From: Prinia subflava
Taxonomy: Eukaryota > Chordata > Aves > Passeriformes > Cisticolidae
NCBI RefSeq assembly: GCF_021018805.1
Contig: NC_086253.1
Location: 11,286,735 to 11,350,734, forward strand
Direction: 5' to 3'
DNA: 64,000 bases
A model generated the notes under the pieces. It saw nothing but the letters and a program-made list of their open reading frames with translations. It searched no databases and was not told the DNA's origin. Position 1 is the stretch's first letter. Every line of letters begins with the position of its first letter. The translations under genes were made by a program, and so were the position numbers. Of the stretch, positions 22,301 through 37,300 are shown one piece after another.

Positions 22301-25300
22301 ACCTACAATGCACTATTCTTATATTCAGTCTCATCAAGGCAGAATTTCCACTGCTTCCCTAAAAAAATAATAAGCCTTATAGTATGCCCCTCATCTGGTC
22401 AGAATTCTTATTCTTCAATTTCCCTTAGTGTGATTTAAGGTCATCACATCCACTTTACAGAGAACACAGCTTTTCCCTTACCTCTAATATGAACACAGCT
22501 TCTACAAAACTGCTGCTTCTGCTCCAAGTCTCTCTCATTTGAGAAAAAACAACCCCAGTTCCTTCACTCTGTTTTCATAAGTATGGCCTTGGTGTTTTCT
22601 GCTCCAGACATCTTTCCTGATACAAGGAGCCCAGTACTCCAGCAGAGCAACTCTCCTCTTACAGGAGGCTATTCCTGTTCACAGATCTCAGTGTTGCTGT
22701 CTTTTGCAGTACATCATTGCTGATTTACACTCCAATATGATCTATTTGAAGATGCTTTTCTGTTTCACATCACTTCCTCACCTGTCACTCCTCCCAGTGT
22801 TTGTAAAGAGGATTATTATTTTCTGTAGAAATTTTGGTTGCCCCTGCCGGATTGCGTTTTCTGTTTGAGACGCTGCTCAGATTTAAAAACTTTTTGATTC
22901 TAATCCCATCTTCCAGTGTAACTGCAGACCTTCCCAGTTTGTTATTATCAGGGATTTTCATAAATATGCCACACAGTAGAAAAAATAATCATCTCTGTTG
23001 TTCTCCAGTAAGCCACTGACTGTTATTTTGAGAGTGCAATCTTTCTCCTAAACTAATACTTGGAAACTTCCTGTTTCTCACCCATCTGGGCCATTTACAG
23101 TTTAAAGTACAGTTTAGGCAATTTAACAGGATCATTGGTTCAATTTTCCCCGAGTTCCATTTTCCTCTTTAAAAACAAGATTAGCTTTTTATATATTTTC
23201 TATCCCCCATGTGCTCTCAAACAAGTATTCTAGTAGGCTTTTCTCAAATTAGTTGCTGCTCTTCATGATACTCAGGTGAATACTGCTGTGACTGAAACAC
23301 TGTAATATCTGTATTTTCATTAACAATGACAATAGATGCACTAATCAATACTTTGGATATTACATTTTCATAGCTTTCCAGGCTTGTTAGCTCAGTTTAA
23401 AAAAATATCTTTCTGTTTCTGATTTACTTCTGGAACTTTTAGGTATACCAAATCTTTTGTATTTGTTTTGTTTAAACACTGAGGGTTTTCCCTCATGATT
23501 TTTAAACTGTTATTGTGAACTCTATCTTTTAAAAATGCCTTTCATACAAGCCCTTCAATATTTCTGCAAAATAATGTTTTCTTAATTAGAAGGTCAGACC
23601 TTAAGAGTCTTTGTAGATATTTTTACCACATGCCATGATCAGCACTTACCAAGGACTATGTGGACCAGTCCTGTCTTAGGCAGCTCCCAAATTACTCAGT
23701 ATTTACAGTCAGTCCTTTGCTTTGTATGTGGATGACTCGACATGCTCTTTTTCCACTTGATTTCCCTGATTTTAAGGCACACAGTAGACACCTCTAAATT
23801 TTGTCTCCCTCTCATTACACCTGGATTTACATCTTACCTTCTACACTGCTGACCACTGCTGTTTATAAAGCACCCCTCTTCCCTTCCTCTCCTGACAGCC
23901 CTTCCTAAAGGGGTGATGCTCTTCCACTGCATCACTCCAGCCCAGCACAGAATCAAACCTCACCAAATCTCAAGGCAAATTCACTCACAAGATACACAAA
24001 CCTAGTTTTTGTCAGTAAAATCTCCTCATCCCCAAAACCAGTATCTTTAGGCATGTTCAGACCTTAAAACCCCACAGGTCCTTTTACCTATCTCAAGGAC
24101 CCAAGAGTATGAGCATTCTCTAAGCACACCTGCTGGACTGGAGCCTGTATAAAATTTGACAGGAGATGCAGTGTTGGTACATTCACGGGCCATTAACTGC
24201 TTGTGTACTTACCCATGGCTCCACAGCTAAACGGCAGGAGCATTTACTCAGAAAAAAGAGACTCTACTCTGAGGGGAAAGGGAGCTGTGTTTGTGGGGTT
24301 TTATGTAGTTGTTCACGTGGCATGTGCTGGTGGTTTTTTGTAGAGGTTGTTTGGTTCAGCCTTTTTTAAAAATTGTTTTGTTGGTTTTGTTTTGTTGTTG
24401 CTTTAATTTGAGGTTTTCTAATCTTATGGCTAGACATATAAATATCTTGCATGTTTGAAAAAATTCTGCAGGAGCTATTTGCAAATTCCTGCTGCAAAAT
24501 ACACTGTAATTCTAAAAGAAGTGCTCTAAAATATAGAAGGTAAGAGGGAGGAAACTAAACCAGATTCTCCTATAGTCTTGTTTATAAATAGGAGGTATTC
24601 AGAGATGTGTGTTCCCATAGCACATATATAACTCAAGTTTAAGTGATGCAAACCAGGATGTGTTACTATGACACTGTGGTTTATATTAGTATTTTCACAT
24701 CCATTATGCAAAAATATTGGAGGTATCTCAGAATACAACTCAAACTTTACATTAGATGACTGAGTTAAACAATTAATTTCTGTCCAAAGTCAAGCATAGA
24801 AACACAGAAAGTTTCATTAAAAAAAAAAAATCTTTACACATGTTGATCTATACTAATCAGTCCAGACCATAATGCCTGCTTTTCCCCAAATGCATGTATG
24901 TGTGGGGTGTTCATGAAAAAAGTTTCACCTAGACTGTCTTAATTCTAGGTATTTTATATTGATTTTGCTTAATTATTGTGAAAATAAATAATATCACTCT
25001 TAAAAAGAAAAAAAGCTCACACACATCTTTTACAGACATTTAAACACAATAAATACTCCTGAGCCAAAAAGCCAGTTACCTTCAGGCCCCAAGTACTGGT
25101 GCTTAGAAGGGCCTGGAGTGTGCACACACCTTGAGACACGGTAGATAGAGGGGCATGAGTTAACCCAGGCTGTCAGAGCTCAGGGGGTAATCGAGCTCCC
25201 CAAGCCCCACCACAAAGAGCTTAAAATTGCAAACCAAACTGGAGTCTAGACTGCTGAGAGGCTTGTTGGCCCTTTGTACTTCTCAGTGGTTTATCACTTT

Positions 25301-28300
25301 GAAGCTATGAAAATGTCTACAAAATCATGTGACCTGAGCAAGGGAAGCAGTACGTTTTCCTCTTCATTTTATTTAAGGAACTTAAATAAAATGAAATACC
25401 AGAGCTTCCTGAGCACCGTTCACTACCAAAAGACCTTCTACAAGCCTCAGAGCTACCATAAACTATGGTACCACTGTATACCAGCCACTTACTCGCTTCT
25501 TGAATGGATAAGTGGTTGAAGTGAAGATGAGAATAAGCAGCCTCACAGAGCACGACACATCCAGAAAGAAGATCTAAAAAGGGCTGGAAGGAACTTCAGG
25601 CTCTTGCTGTCACAAATAGCTGAATAATAATTTGTTCACTCTTTATGCCCTACTGCATGATGAAGTTAGATTTCACTTAATCCTGGTAAAAGGCAATTCC
25701 AGAATCTGTTCTGACTTACAGTCTAAGCTCATTAATTTTTTGATTACTCTTTCTGCAAGGCCTGGCACAAACACAGAAACTTCCCAGACTCCAGTAAAGA
25801 TTTCTGAAGCTACTCTGTTAACAGAGCACCAGGAACCAAGATGTCTAGAAAGGGTCTGGAAATGTCACAAACTTGATTCTCTTGTGCAAGTAGCAGGTAT
25901 CAACTTACTGATGCTGGGAAAAGAAGCAATTAATTTAAAGGAGGATGAGAGAAGAAACAAATAAGGAAGAAGGAAAATAAGAAAGTCTGATTTTGTTCAA
26001 CAAAAAGGTGAGCTTTAGTTTTAGCAAGAGAAAGGTTAGGTTGCCTATGTATGAGTTAGTGTTTCAAACTTATAATTGAGAAATGCGCAATTGCACAACA
26101 CAAGCTGGGTGCAACTCTTCAGATGAAAATGGAAAAAATTCCTCCAAATGTAAGTACTACAGCTGCTGAGAATGTGCAAGAGGAGGCTGAAGAGGAAAAG
26201 AAAACGTAAGATGTAAGGAAAAGAAAATGTAAGATGTAACTTATACCTATCCAGACAATATCTCTGGGCTGGCCACACATCTCATTTTTTTTGATAGTTA
26301 AATGTTTCTACTCAAAAACAGAGGGAGCTCACAGCAAGAAAAACTCAGGGTATTTTTACCTAGAAAGGATTTTTTAATCTTGATTATTACTTAACTTATG
26401 GCTACAATTACTGGAACGAAAACTCTGAGCTTAACCCACAGTTCTGCTGAGGCTTTCTTATGGTACTGTGGTATTGTATTTTGCATCCACATTTCATTTC
26501 TTTTTGGCTGTATGCTGACAAGAGGATGCTTTAATTCCCAGACAATTAAGCCTTTTTACAAGTCTTTCTTTGCTGAAGTTTACATCCAGTAGTTCAACTC
26601 CAAATTCTTCTACTTGGAAGAAACTATATTGAAAAGAATGGCTTCAGATCTCTTTCTTCAGAATTTTAAAATAAGTTCGAATCAAAATCAGTAATATTTC
26701 ATTACTCAAAATTTAAGCACATTTTAACATTTTATATGTAAATCAGATAACCTAAAATCCTAAGGTAAACAGATTTTTTAAAGTCACATGAGTGTACACA
26801 TGCATATATTTCTAAAGGTATGCAAGATGACACCAAAATACCTGAAGATGGTTAATTTTTCACAGAATCACAGAACGACTGAGGTTCAAAAGGAACTCTG
26901 GAGGTTGTCACATCCAACTCCCCCTGCTCAAGCTGGGCCCAGTAGAGCAGGCTGCCCAGGACCTTGTCCAGATGTCTTTTGGAATCTCCAAGGATGGAGA
27001 CGCTACAGCCTTCCTGGGCAACCAGTGCCAGCACTCGGCCACCCTTACAATAAGCAAGTTTATCCTTATGTTCAGATGGAACCTCCAGTTTCTCTACAAA
27101 ACTGTATTTTCTAGAGATCTATACAATCACAAACACTTAAACTGAACTGTCACATGATAAACTGCTGGTTATCAGCTGCTAGCTGCAAATTCTGTAATTT
27201 TATATATCCACATACCTCTTCATGCTCTCCTGAAGAAACAGGATTATCCTCGTATGCGGGGAAATGACACCCTGCTTTACAACTGCAAAACCTGCCCGTC
27301 TCCTCACGTGGCTCCACTATTCTGCAGTTTACTTTAGAGCTCTCCACCGCTCTCCCTTCTAGAGATTCCTTCATACTGCATTCTAAACAGGGATCTTGGT
27401 TTCCTACTGGCAACATCCCGGCCGACTCTTCTTGGGAATCCAATGATGTCTGTGCACTCTTCTCCATTCCAGACTTTTTTAATCTGGGAAGGAATTTTCC
27501 CGATTCAAGCTCCGATTTTCCATAATAATGCCCTTCTTTTTCTGCATCTTCTTCCAGAGGTTTGAGATCTGCTTGTGGATCCTCAAATACATCTACTTGA
27601 GGAGGGACAGCAATACCTCCCTCATCTTTTTCTGACTCAAATTCTGACTCGCTTCCACCACCTGGAGAAAGTTCAGATGCAGAAATTGGGCGAAAGTGAG
27701 TCCTCGGAGAAATCCGTATGGCCCTGTACTGCGTTCGATCAACACCGCATATCCTGGGGTGTAAAACCTCACTGTCTGAATCAGAGCACAGGATCGACTT
27801 AGGCTTAAAACTAGGGCTGAAGGATGCAATTCCTTCTGGCTCAAATGAACACTCTACATGAAGAACTTGTGAAAATGGATTGTTCAGGTCAAAGGAAGAG
27901 AATGAGTATTCAAGCCCTGGTTCTTCGACTTGAAAGTTACCACAAGCTCCCAGTAAGTCTTCATGGAAGATAAAAGAAAAACCCTTATTTAATCCGTTAT
28001 CTCCACTCTTTGATTGCTCGTTCTGTTCAAATGATACAAAGGGCCTCCATAACTGCCTGTGGCCAGGGGCAAAGCTATTACCTGGAGTCATAAAAACATC
28101 TGTGCCAGCTATTGTCACCACATCGGAAGCTGCACACTGCAGTAAGCTCCCCTTTGAGTGACCGGGTGGCACCACTGCCCATTCTCCATCACTGTTAAAT
28201 GTTTTGAGCTCCCCATATACACCACCAAGTATAAATGAGTTTTCTTTATCCTGGTTAACATCCCAGGGTTTTGATGGTGTGGTATAGTCACCACCATCTA

Positions 28301-31300
28301 CTTTTGATAAATCATTTGAGACAAAGGATCTCTTCTCTACATTCTCCTTTTGACCTTCCCAAAGGTGGTACTCTGATCTTTGCACTGCTTTATTGGGTTC
28401 CTGAAGGGTTTCAACTTTTGCTTCTGTATCCAAACAGCAGCAATAGTTATTTACATCAGTTGAAAACAATTCATCTTCTATTCCTTCTATTTCTACCATC
28501 GCTGCAGAATTTCTGTCTGTCATATTTGTCCAAATATCTTTAATAACCCCTGAGCTGTAGCCATCTCCATGTGGACTGCTTTCCCTACACCCTTGTGTAG
28601 TTTCATAGTCTTTACTTTCTGCTTTTTGTTCTAGCTGAATACCACAGACAGATTCTAGCTTAGATTTCTTTTTGAAAATCAAAGTGGGCATTTCTCCTAA
28701 ACTTCTAGCTTGTTGCTGGCAGGTTTCTTCTGGCAGAAAATCTAGAATTTCTTCATCTACATAATTCGAAGACACTCTAGGAACTACATAATTAATATCT
28801 TCTGCATTAAATTGCGTGGATTCTTCATATGGAATATTTATAGTCTCATTGTCTGAACGTGTTTCTTCCGAGTGTGACCATGGACTACAGGTTCTTGTTG
28901 AAAGATTAGAACAGTGTTCATTTTCATCAAAGGCACTATTTTTGGTCCATATTAGCAACCTAGACTGTGTTTTCCCAAGAATATTAGCAGTGCTACTAGA
29001 ATCTGCATTTTCATTTCCCAAGTTGAGTGTTTCAAAAGAAAATGGTAAAACAGAGTTACTGCATTGCACTTCAAACACTGAAAAACAAGAGTTTATACCA
29101 GACCCTTCATTAATATCTGAAAAGAGCTCTTGATTGCCAGCAAGCATGTGTGAATTAAGCATTGTGCTGTCTAGGATGGGGGAGAATCTGATCGGAGAAT
29201 CTCCTCCAAAACTTTCCCCATCTGCATCACCAGAACTAGAAGATGAACAGCACTCCCAAAATTGAGCTAAATTACTAAGATCTTGCAAGAACCACCCTTC
29301 AGCACCAACAGAGCTGGTCGAATCAGTCCATATTGCACTTTCCCCTTGCAACTCCATTCCATCTAACACTATGCAACATTCTGCCTCAAAATCAGTTTTT
29401 TCTTTACTCTTCTGTCGAATCATATTTAAAATCCGACTCTCCCCTTGCATCGTATCTGAGGCACCAGGATCCAACATGGATTGATCAATATCCACTTCAT
29501 AGAAGTGTGTTAGTTCTGATAGATGAACATCATCTAAATACTTGTCGTCCTCTGGTTGAGAACATATTGAGGTCCCAGCGAGGTCAATATCCTCATTTAG
29601 AACTGCAGGCATTTCTACAAAGTGACCATCGATGAAAGTACCTGCTGCGAGGTATGTTTTATGAGTATTATTGTTGCTAATACAAAGACCATGCACTGAT
29701 TCAGACAACTCTTCTACAGCCTCTGATGTTACTCCACATATATCTTCTCTGTTGCGGTACGTAGTCTCCAGCTTGCTTTTTCTGCTAAGAGGAACAAAGT
29801 ACTCCGTAATCGGCTCAGTATACCACAAGGGCTCTTCTTTATATTCCTTTTCATTTCTGCTGTCTAAATACAAATCTTTTCCATCGCTACCGCCAGCTTC
29901 TTTTCTTCCAATTTCTTTTAATGGCCTTTTACCTCTTTTGCACAGTTGTTTGATGGACCCGCTGCTGCTGCTGCTGCTGCTTCCGCTGTGGACTTTTCTA
30001 TCAACCTTTTCACCGGATTTCACTGACAGCCTGCTCTGCCCATTACGCCCTTTTTTACTCCTAACCTCTCTTGTTTTGTGTCTCACTTTAATACATTTCA
30101 TGGATGCCTTGTATTCACCTTGATTACCACTAGAACTTGAGCCAGCCTCACTGGACCCGGATGACCAGGAGCGGGGACGCATCTTTCCTTCAGGCTTATG
30201 CCGGACTTGCTTTTTGTACAAAACGGGCTTCTCTTCAACAGTGTTGTTACTAAACTTGTTTTCTTTCTCGTTTTTACTCTTCTTCTGCTGGCTTCTTTCC
30301 TGTACAGTGGCAGACACTTTACTACTTCTGTCTTTAGTTACTTCACTTTCGCTATTGCAGTCCTTTGGAGAAGATGTATCCGTGCTAGTTGGTGGAACAG
30401 TGGATGAAGATGAGGAGCTAGAGTAAGAGCATACTTTGGATTTATTCCATACAGTCATAATTTCCTGCAGGCAAACTGGCTTTTCAGAAAGAGGAGGAAA
30501 TGCTTCATAGTACCTGAAAGAAAAACAAAAGGAACATTTGGATCGTAGAGCTTCAGATAAGCATTAAGATTAGAAAGCATTACTAAAACCACAGTAAAAC
30601 ACTACCAGTCTAATTGCTAAAAATCTAGTTTGCACTACATATGCACATGCCACTCACAGCACTATTTGAATGATATCAAAGGGAAAACTAAAATGAGCTT
30701 TAAAAGTGCTTATGTTAATATATGTTTAGAAATATACTGCTCACAAGTAAAACAATTTCCTTTTCAGAGACTATTAACTTCACTGTAGAGAAAAATCGTG
30801 GATGCTTAGAACAGTGGCTCCAGGTTTATTAGATAATGTGGAAAATCACTACAATCCTCTTAAATGTATGATTTAGATTATAAATGAAGAATTCCTGAAT
30901 TTCAGTTAGTTCAGTCCTGAATTTCAGATTTTCAAATTCTCATTGATGAAATGAAACACTATCTGTTAAGTTCTACATAGTTTGGTCATCCAGTTATTAA
31001 GAAAAAGCTATTAAAAAAAGATTATTTTATGAATAATTTAAGATGCTTAACAGCTTTATGCAAGAGGTATGAGATTAAAATATGGTTTTCTGCAACATTA
31101 TAGTAGTATGTGTTTGGTGGAAGAGAGATTTATACTGAATCACATATATTTTAATGAAAACTTACTGAAAATTTTTAGCAATCAGTTAATTGAAATGCAC
31201 ATTATCACAATCAGTTCCCTGAAGACAGATGGATCACCCATTTAGTAACATTTCTGCTAGGCTGTTGCTGCTATTATGAGATACAGAAGCAGTTGTACCT

Positions 31301-34300
31301 CCAAGAGAGGTCAATGACAAAACTCCTGGGTAGCTCAGTAACGCTGGACTCAGGTACTTGCTAACTAAGAGATCACTGTGGTTATCAAGAGTTCAAAGGT
31401 TATAAAAGACTTTGTTTGCTATTTCTGCAATAGAAGACTGTGAGATCTGAATCCAGGAAACAGATTATTCCCTCCTTGCAAATCTACATGTTAATTAATA
31501 TTGTTTGAAGGTTTTTGTCTGGTTGACTTAGTCTTCAGGAAACTGAAATAAAGTATGGTTTGAGTTCTGTATAAAGTCAAATGAAAGCAGTCTGGACGTT
31601 CCCATAAATAAACTAGCCCATGGTACCAAGTGATTATATTTAAATATATAAGATTAACAAAAGAAGATGGCATGAAAACAAATTTATTTCTTAATATCCA
31701 GAAAATCCCAGATTCCCCACTAAGTTTACTTCACTGTGTTAAAACATGGGAATAAAAAGAGAAAAGCATCTCAGATAATAATAAGAAAAAAAAATGCATA
31801 CATTTCTACTTGATCCTTTGCTGTGGGAGATAGATCAGCCTCAGGAGTCAAAGAGCCTTCTAACTTTTTGTGAATCTTCTCCTCTGTTTTGGAAAAAAAT
31901 TCCAAATGCTTAACAGAAAAATTCAAAAAAGCCAGTGTACTTTATAAACGTATTTAACAAAAAGCACCAGGATGTATAACTGTAATAACAGTAAAATTTG
32001 CATACAACACTGTTAATAACATTAAGAAATTATGAATTACCACCCAAGATTCAAGTTTTTCACAGTTGTCCAGTCCAGCAAATTTGACCAAACATGACTC
32101 GCCAGCAACTCCAGGCAACCTCATAGTTAGCAAATGCCCCACTGGGAAAAATCCTGCTGAATGTTTAATTGGTTCATATCCAAATCCTTATCTCATTCTT
32201 GCATTGCTACAGACACAAAAAATATTTCTTAAAAAAATCAACTATTAACTAAATGTTTTTATCATTGGCCACATCTAACTTTTCGTATGTTTCACTAAAA
32301 GGAAATACCCTCGCAGTAATTGCTGAGCTTTGAGTGGATGTAAAGGCGTATTTCCCATGTGAGAGGCGACTGAAGATTTTCTAATTCTTTATATTAAAAC
32401 TTTTAAAATGAAAAAAAAGTGAGACATACTATTTTTAAAATTTATTACTTTTCAAAATAAATGCTCAACATCACTGTGGCTCAGGAAGAAATTCACAGCA
32501 TTATGAAATTCTAAGAGATGATTAATGATTACTGTTTAAACTGTTTAAAAACAAAAATAGGGAATGGAAACAGCTAAAACCATGCTTTATGCAGGTAAAT
32601 GTTTATCTCTTATTTACAGCTACTTATACCACATAACAAGCATATTAATTTTAGCCTAAGTGTCCAGGGCTGCTGCTGTGTGCCTGAACAAACATTTATG
32701 TGCAATGAACTTTCACTGGAGACAACGTAACTTTACATTATGCTCCTTCCCCTAAGCTTGACATCATAAAGGTCCCATTATCATTCCCCTATAGCCCAGA
32801 AATTTTAAGCAGTGATTGTTATTTGCTTTTCACATGCGAATAGTTTCCAAATTATTATTTTGAGGCAAATCTGCTCTTTGCAAGCATCAATACACAAAAG
32901 GAATAGAATCAAGCCTACTTTATTTTCATTACTTTTGGTAGGGAGAGGGATGCTGAATTTGGAGTATTTACTAAAAAAGCAGACACAGCTGGATATGAAT
33001 AGTTATAGCTTTCCATTAAGAAAACCCCCTTTGTGACTGGCTGTTGCTTAGGTAAATAAAGCATACCAGTACAAAATTGCTAAAATTATTTGAATGAAAT
33101 GATTCAAATGTATTTTAAAATTGCATAGCCTGTACTAAACACTACTGAAATAACAGCCTACTCCCTCACACCCACCTCCGTCTCAGAATGTTGCAGAATT
33201 GATAAATACAATACTTGGCCTCAGAAGTTTAAACATTTTTTTCCTCACCTTGCTTACTCTGAAGGTCTTTCAGTTTGGAGCAAAGCTCCTCCACTAACGT
33301 TTCAATCCCGGAGCTCTGCACGACAACAAAACCACATGGTAAAAAAAAAAAGAAAAAAAAAATAGAAAACGTAACTTACTAAAAAGAATTTTAATGTCAT
33401 AGAAATACACCAATACAGTAAACATATCTCAGCAGACATGCTGTTCTTTTTGCAGAGTAACTACATATGAAAAATCAACAAAATTTATTACTAGTATAAA
33501 TCCAGTCCTATAAATATATTAGTTAGAGGTCAAAATGATTCCCTGGAACACGAAGATACATTCACACAGAGGTTTCAAACTACAGGTCACATTGTTGCAT
33601 CACTGGATACCCAAGGCTTTGCAAACACAGCATGCCACGTTTACTGTATGGCATTGCTGCAGATTTAGCCAGGAGTCTCACGATAGAAGTTCAGTGACCC
33701 ATTGATTACTAAGATGCATTTCAAAAAGCGAGGCCTGATCCTTTTGGCTGCAAAATTTATACCTGTGGGAAAGGGACTGTTGAAAGGACACAGAAAATCA
33801 GGTATGAAGATGGAAAGGAGAACAGCAGGAAGTTGTACCCACATATATGGCAAGGGGGAGAAGAAATGCTTCCACAGTATTGGAAAACGTATGTATGTAT
33901 GCAAAACCCATCCCATAGTCTTGCCAAGTTAAAATGACCAGATATTTTTTTCTTTTTAGACATTGTGTTATTAACAACACAGGACAGCAGAGGGAAAAAT
34001 AATCACCTTCTTCATATTCCTATAAGCCTCTATTTTCCTCCGTTATTCCTCTACATAAATACTGAAATACTGAAAATAAACATACACACAGAACGGTCCA
34101 ATATACTACCCACAGAGGAAAACCCCATGTCATTCCAATGGAACAGAATTTGAATTCCAGTCAGTGAAATACTGAACACCAACTCAGAGCCTGAAATGAC
34201 CATTCCTGTTGGAAGGAAACCTCGGTGAGGTGGGCACTGTGTGGATATTTATACTGTCATTATTCGATGCTCGGGAATTGTGCTCAGGGACTGCACTTCA

Positions 34301-37300
34301 CACTTCCCATAACAGCAGAGCTGGAATCACAGCTGAACACAGCAATCTGCAACTGGTGAGGAGGCTACAAGGGGTCCCCTGCACATCACCCTCCAGCTGG
34401 GAGTGGCAATGAGCTTATTGTATCCTGTGCACAGCTTCCTCAGTATCAACTCCATCATTGTTGGAAGCCTAGTGCAAATTCTACTTGGAGAAACTTACAC
34501 AAACCCCCAAGAAAATTACCTCATCTTCTGAATTTAATGTGATCTTATTGTGCATATAGCTATGGAACAGGTTTTCTCTTGAAAGCTAACGCCAATCAAA
34601 TATCAAGTTACAGAAATGCACAGGAAAGAGTTTGAGAGCTGTGGCTCTGGTGGTACAAAGATTTCACTTTTCCAAGATCTAAGAATTTCTCATCTCTCCT
34701 GTCTGCTGTCCAGAAATTGCTGAGAAATGTGAATGAATATATGTTGCTAAAGCACAAGCAAATATTATGAAAAAGAGAATACTAATTTATACAGTCATAC
34801 TAGTTTGTTTAATTCACTGTCAGAAAAGCACACTTGAAAAATCATACAGTGAAGCAATGATTTATATGCTAACTCTAATTATTTGCAGCCAAGTGAGAAA
34901 GAAAGCAATGTTCTATTCCTAATTGTATTGCTGCACCGAAGTGCTAAATATAAACCTTTATGCCACATACTTAACTGAGGATGACTTAGCAATATCAAGC
35001 TTCAGAAGGCATCTTCTTTATCGGTAAATTTGCCAGTATAAATTAAATCATTTAGCAAGAACCAAGCAGGACAGTCATATGGACAAAGCTATGTAGTTGT
35101 AATAATTTGTCACTTTATGCCTATACCACTCCAGACTCCCCCCTCCTCCCTCAAAAAGGTCAACAGAGGAGGAGCTGGCTTTGGTTTTCCTTAGCTCCCC
35201 AAACTGTGATCGAACAGACACCTGTAGCAAACTCTCCAAGGAACACAGATTCACTTCCTTAACTTAATATAACATCATGCTAAAACAATGCCCCAAATCA
35301 GCAACAATACGCTTACCATTCCACCGAAGAAGAGAAAACTTTTGGAATCAACGCCTCATTTCCTCCTGTACCATGAAACTAATACTTGAGTCAGCTGACG
35401 CGCCGCCCGCTGTCCTGCAGGGCGCTGAAGGAGACAGCGCTGCCTTTCAAAGGGGGGTGGGACCCTGTGCAGAGCACAGGCACTCTGGAGACCCCTGCTC
35501 ACCCCACTGCAGCACATGGAAACGTGCTGCAGGCTCAATGGAACCAGTGCCACGCAGTTATTTCATACACGACACCGCTGTTCTCCGAGTATGAGACTCG
35601 GTTACTTTGGTGTTTACCTTAATGCCTCCCGGCTGTAACAAGCACAGCCTGAAAGTCACACTGCCCAGGCACTGCCTTGGTTCAGTGGGACACAGCTAAC
35701 AAAACCAGGTGATCTGCCTCAAGTACTTTGCTTATGTTCAGATTTAAAGACAGCCCCCATACAGTACCAATATGGACCACCTTACAAAAATTTTGAAATA
35801 TGGAAGTTTTAGCGTCCAATTATGATTGCTTTTGTAATTCCATCATGAAAGGCTTAAATCTCAAAATTGTCTGGCCCAGATTTCTACCAACCTATTTCTC
35901 TCTTCGAATTACAAAGGACAGTGCATAATTTTTTAATTCCTATTTTTCATTTTGCATAACAGTATTTCATACAAATCAATCACATTTTATTCTGCTCTAC
36001 TGTTTTTAAAATATTTCTCTTTCCTTCCCCTACTTTAACGTATATCCAGTTTCACCAAAAGTTGTTCTTTTTGGCTTTTTATCAGCTGGCTGCAGCAAGG
36101 GAAGGATTACATAAAGGATAGGTGTCATGTTACTGGCATAGCAGTGATGGTGCTAACAGATAAATTAAGCTTCTGAACTCACCCAGCATGAACAAGAACA
36201 GTCAATCTGACTGCTGGAGTTCCAGGACTCCAATAACCACTGCCCTCCTTACTGACCACCATGACCCTATTCAGAGCCTAATTCATGCAGTTCTGCATAA
36301 TGGAGAATAAGACCAATTAAACAAACAAACAAACAAACACCACCAGCAAAGCTCACACACATTTTTATATATATTTGTAAATATGTTTGGTAGTTTTCAC
36401 TTCTTTTTGAGGTTGGATCTTTTTTTCCCTAAACACACAAGCACATGCATATACAGAATGTAAAATATTAAAGACCTTTTGAACACACTCTGCTTTGGAA
36501 GTAGAGAAGTCAAAGATGACAAGTGGTAACTCATTAGCCTAAAGCAGTTCAATTGCTTTCGTATGTACATTCACACCTCTGAATAGCTGCAGAAAATGTT
36601 CCCAGAAGATATTATATCTGTAAGTATAGCTACTTCTGAAATGTTTTTATGAATTTAAAATATTCAGTTAAATTGTGAACCATGGAGAAACCCTGTATTA
36701 TGTGCACGAAACTGAAACTCACTAAAAACTATTGCCTATGTTAACAGTGGGCACTGTCTTCTATGTTTTCACAGTTTTGAGTAAAAAGCAGTGAAACATT
36801 AGCTCCTCCCATATGCTTGACAAATCACTTGAATTCTTAACTGATATTCGCCTCTGCTAGCAGGCTACTTCTGGATGTTGCAAACAAGCACAGCACATTC
36901 AATATCCAGAAAATTTAAGAAGTTTTTCCTGAATTTGATCACAAACAGCACCATTATTATTTCACATAGTTATACTATGGAACTGAGAAGGAGATTCTTC
37001 AACAAAATTTTTCATTTTCACTGAGCTTTCACCTCTTCCCACCATCCAATAATGATATCTGGTTATGGGTCTCATATTTCCAACAAAAAAAATGCCATGC
37101 AAACATATGCTTTGTCCTGCAGGTCTGCACATCTGCAAAAGCCAAGCCTTCTGGGCAAAACAAAGGAAAACAAAATTCTGATAGCCAGTAGTTACAGAAG
37201 GAGATTCCCCACATCTCACAGACCATGAATATATACACAGAAACTGAAAAACTCTGTCAGATTGTACAACTCAAAGGGAAGTGCTGTTTTAGGGAGATGT

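Noticed and set aside
29671..30123. 150-codon open frame on the plus strand
   Set aside because: It lies entirely opposite the confirmed large KIAA0232 exon. The Leu/Ser-rich product is the complement of Ser/Glu/Lys-rich coding sequence.
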